Shown here: piece after piece, positions 63,837 through 64,000 of the stretch
Layout of the letters: every line of letters starts with the position of its first letter
How positions within the stretch are numbered: position 1 is the stretch's first letter
Origin: Frateuria terrea
GTDB taxonomy: Bacteria; Pseudomonadota; Gammaproteobacteria; Xanthomonadales; Rhodanobacteraceae
Direction of reading: 5' to 3'
Length of the DNA stretch: 64,000 nucleotides
Assembly (NCBI RefSeq): GCF_900115705.1
Contig: NZ_FOXL01000004.1
Location: 124,001 to 188,000 of the forward strand
Translations under genes and position numbers: made by a program
Notes under the pieces: model-generated
What the model was told of the DNA's origin: nothing
Seen by the model: only the letters and a program-made list of their open reading frames with translations
Databases searched by the model: none

Positions 63837-64000
63837 TCAGCCCTTGAGTCGCTGATAGGCCGCCAGCGCATGTTGGCGTGACTGGCCAAGATCGACCATC
63901 GGCGCGGGGTACCCGCTGCGCTTGAGCAATGCGGGGTCTTTCCAAGGTTCGTGTTGCAGCGCGGGCGGTGCATCGGCCAGTTCCGGCAGCCAGCGGGAAA
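63837..64000 (-). CDS. phrB: Deoxyribodipyrimidine photolyase, C-terminal end (truncated by window edge)
   Basis: Only the last ~53 codons are inside the window. They read SRWLPELADAPPALQHEPWK, then PALLKRSGYPAPMVDLGQSRQHALAAYQRLKG-stop. The RW-PEL ... HEPW ... YP-P-VD motif string is the FAD-domain C-terminus of class I CPD photolyases, which repair UV-induced pyrimidine dimers with light. The gene continues to the right and converges with tspO (14-base gap between stops). Confidence 0.85.
   Translation of the reverse strand, partial: SRWLPELADAPPALQHEPWKDPALLKRSGYPAPMVDLGQSRQHALAAYQRLKG

Overview
This is a high-GC proteobacterial chromosome segment with very little non-coding space in its right two thirds. 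Gene order and protein style (the ndk-rlmN-pilF-rodZ-yfgM-bamB-der run, the GlgE/TreS/TreYZ cluster, dispersed CCCTCACCC...GGGAGAGGG palindromes) suggest a gammaproteobacterium of the Xanthomonadales/Rhodanobacteraceae type (Dyella, Rhodanobacter, Luteibacter, Frateuria). That placement is an inference from gene content; the window holds no rRNA or tRNA to confirm it.

Layout. 0-4.9 kb: the 3' part of a PAS/hybrid histidine kinase, an HWE/HisKA_2-type membrane kinase, an acetyl-CoA hydrolase/CoA-transferase and a GYD-domain protein. 5.0-6.2 kb: an unusual cluster of GAAAGC/GCTTTC inverted repeats, a lipoprotein and an IS30 transposase remnant. 6.2-11.65 kb: a tightly overlapping leftward operon rsbR-rsbS-rsbT-(ATPase+SpoIIE phosphatase)-histidine kinase-hybrid kinase, which is a Gram-negative stressosome module whose output is itself a phosphorelay. 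11.65-19.8 kb: a decayed accessory stretch with pseudogenes of a tyrosine recombinase, nhaA and a RAYT transposase, an orphan toxin tip with a frameshifted immunity-like gene, and a few intact genes (acyl desaturase, a kinase with an RsbRD-like N-terminus, small hypotheticals). 20-24.4 kb: a secreted M1 aminopeptidase and two paralogous small secreted proteins, each preceded by a copied leader that can encode a short peptide. 24.4-28.9 kb: a beta-oxidation operon psrA-fadB-like-fadA with a palindromic operator set in its promoter. 29-42.3 kb: housekeeping genes (ndk, rlmN, pilF, rodZ, yfgM, bamB, der, folD, guaB, guaA, tadA, sirtuin).

42.5-61.0 kb is a long rightward alpha-glucan/trehalose cluster: DUF3606 protein, glgE with an extra N-terminal domain, treS-maltokinase fusion, glgB, glgX, treZ, malQ, treY. 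Together these allow trehalose to be converted through maltose-1-phosphate into branched alpha-glucan (TreS/Mak -> GlgE -> GlgB), and alpha-glucan to be debranched and turned back into trehalose (GlgX, TreY, TreZ), with MalQ reshuffling short chains. No glycogen synthase gene (glgA) is present in the cluster.

61.1-64 kb looks like a photo-oxidative stress island: an ECF sigma factor overlapping a ChrR-type zinc anti-sigma factor, then a lipocalin lipoprotein, a TspO/MBR protein and the C-terminal end of a DNA photolyase cut by the window edge. The two stress systems (stressosome and ECF/ChrR), the trehalose genes and the repair/lipocalin genes give the window an overall stress-adaptation theme.
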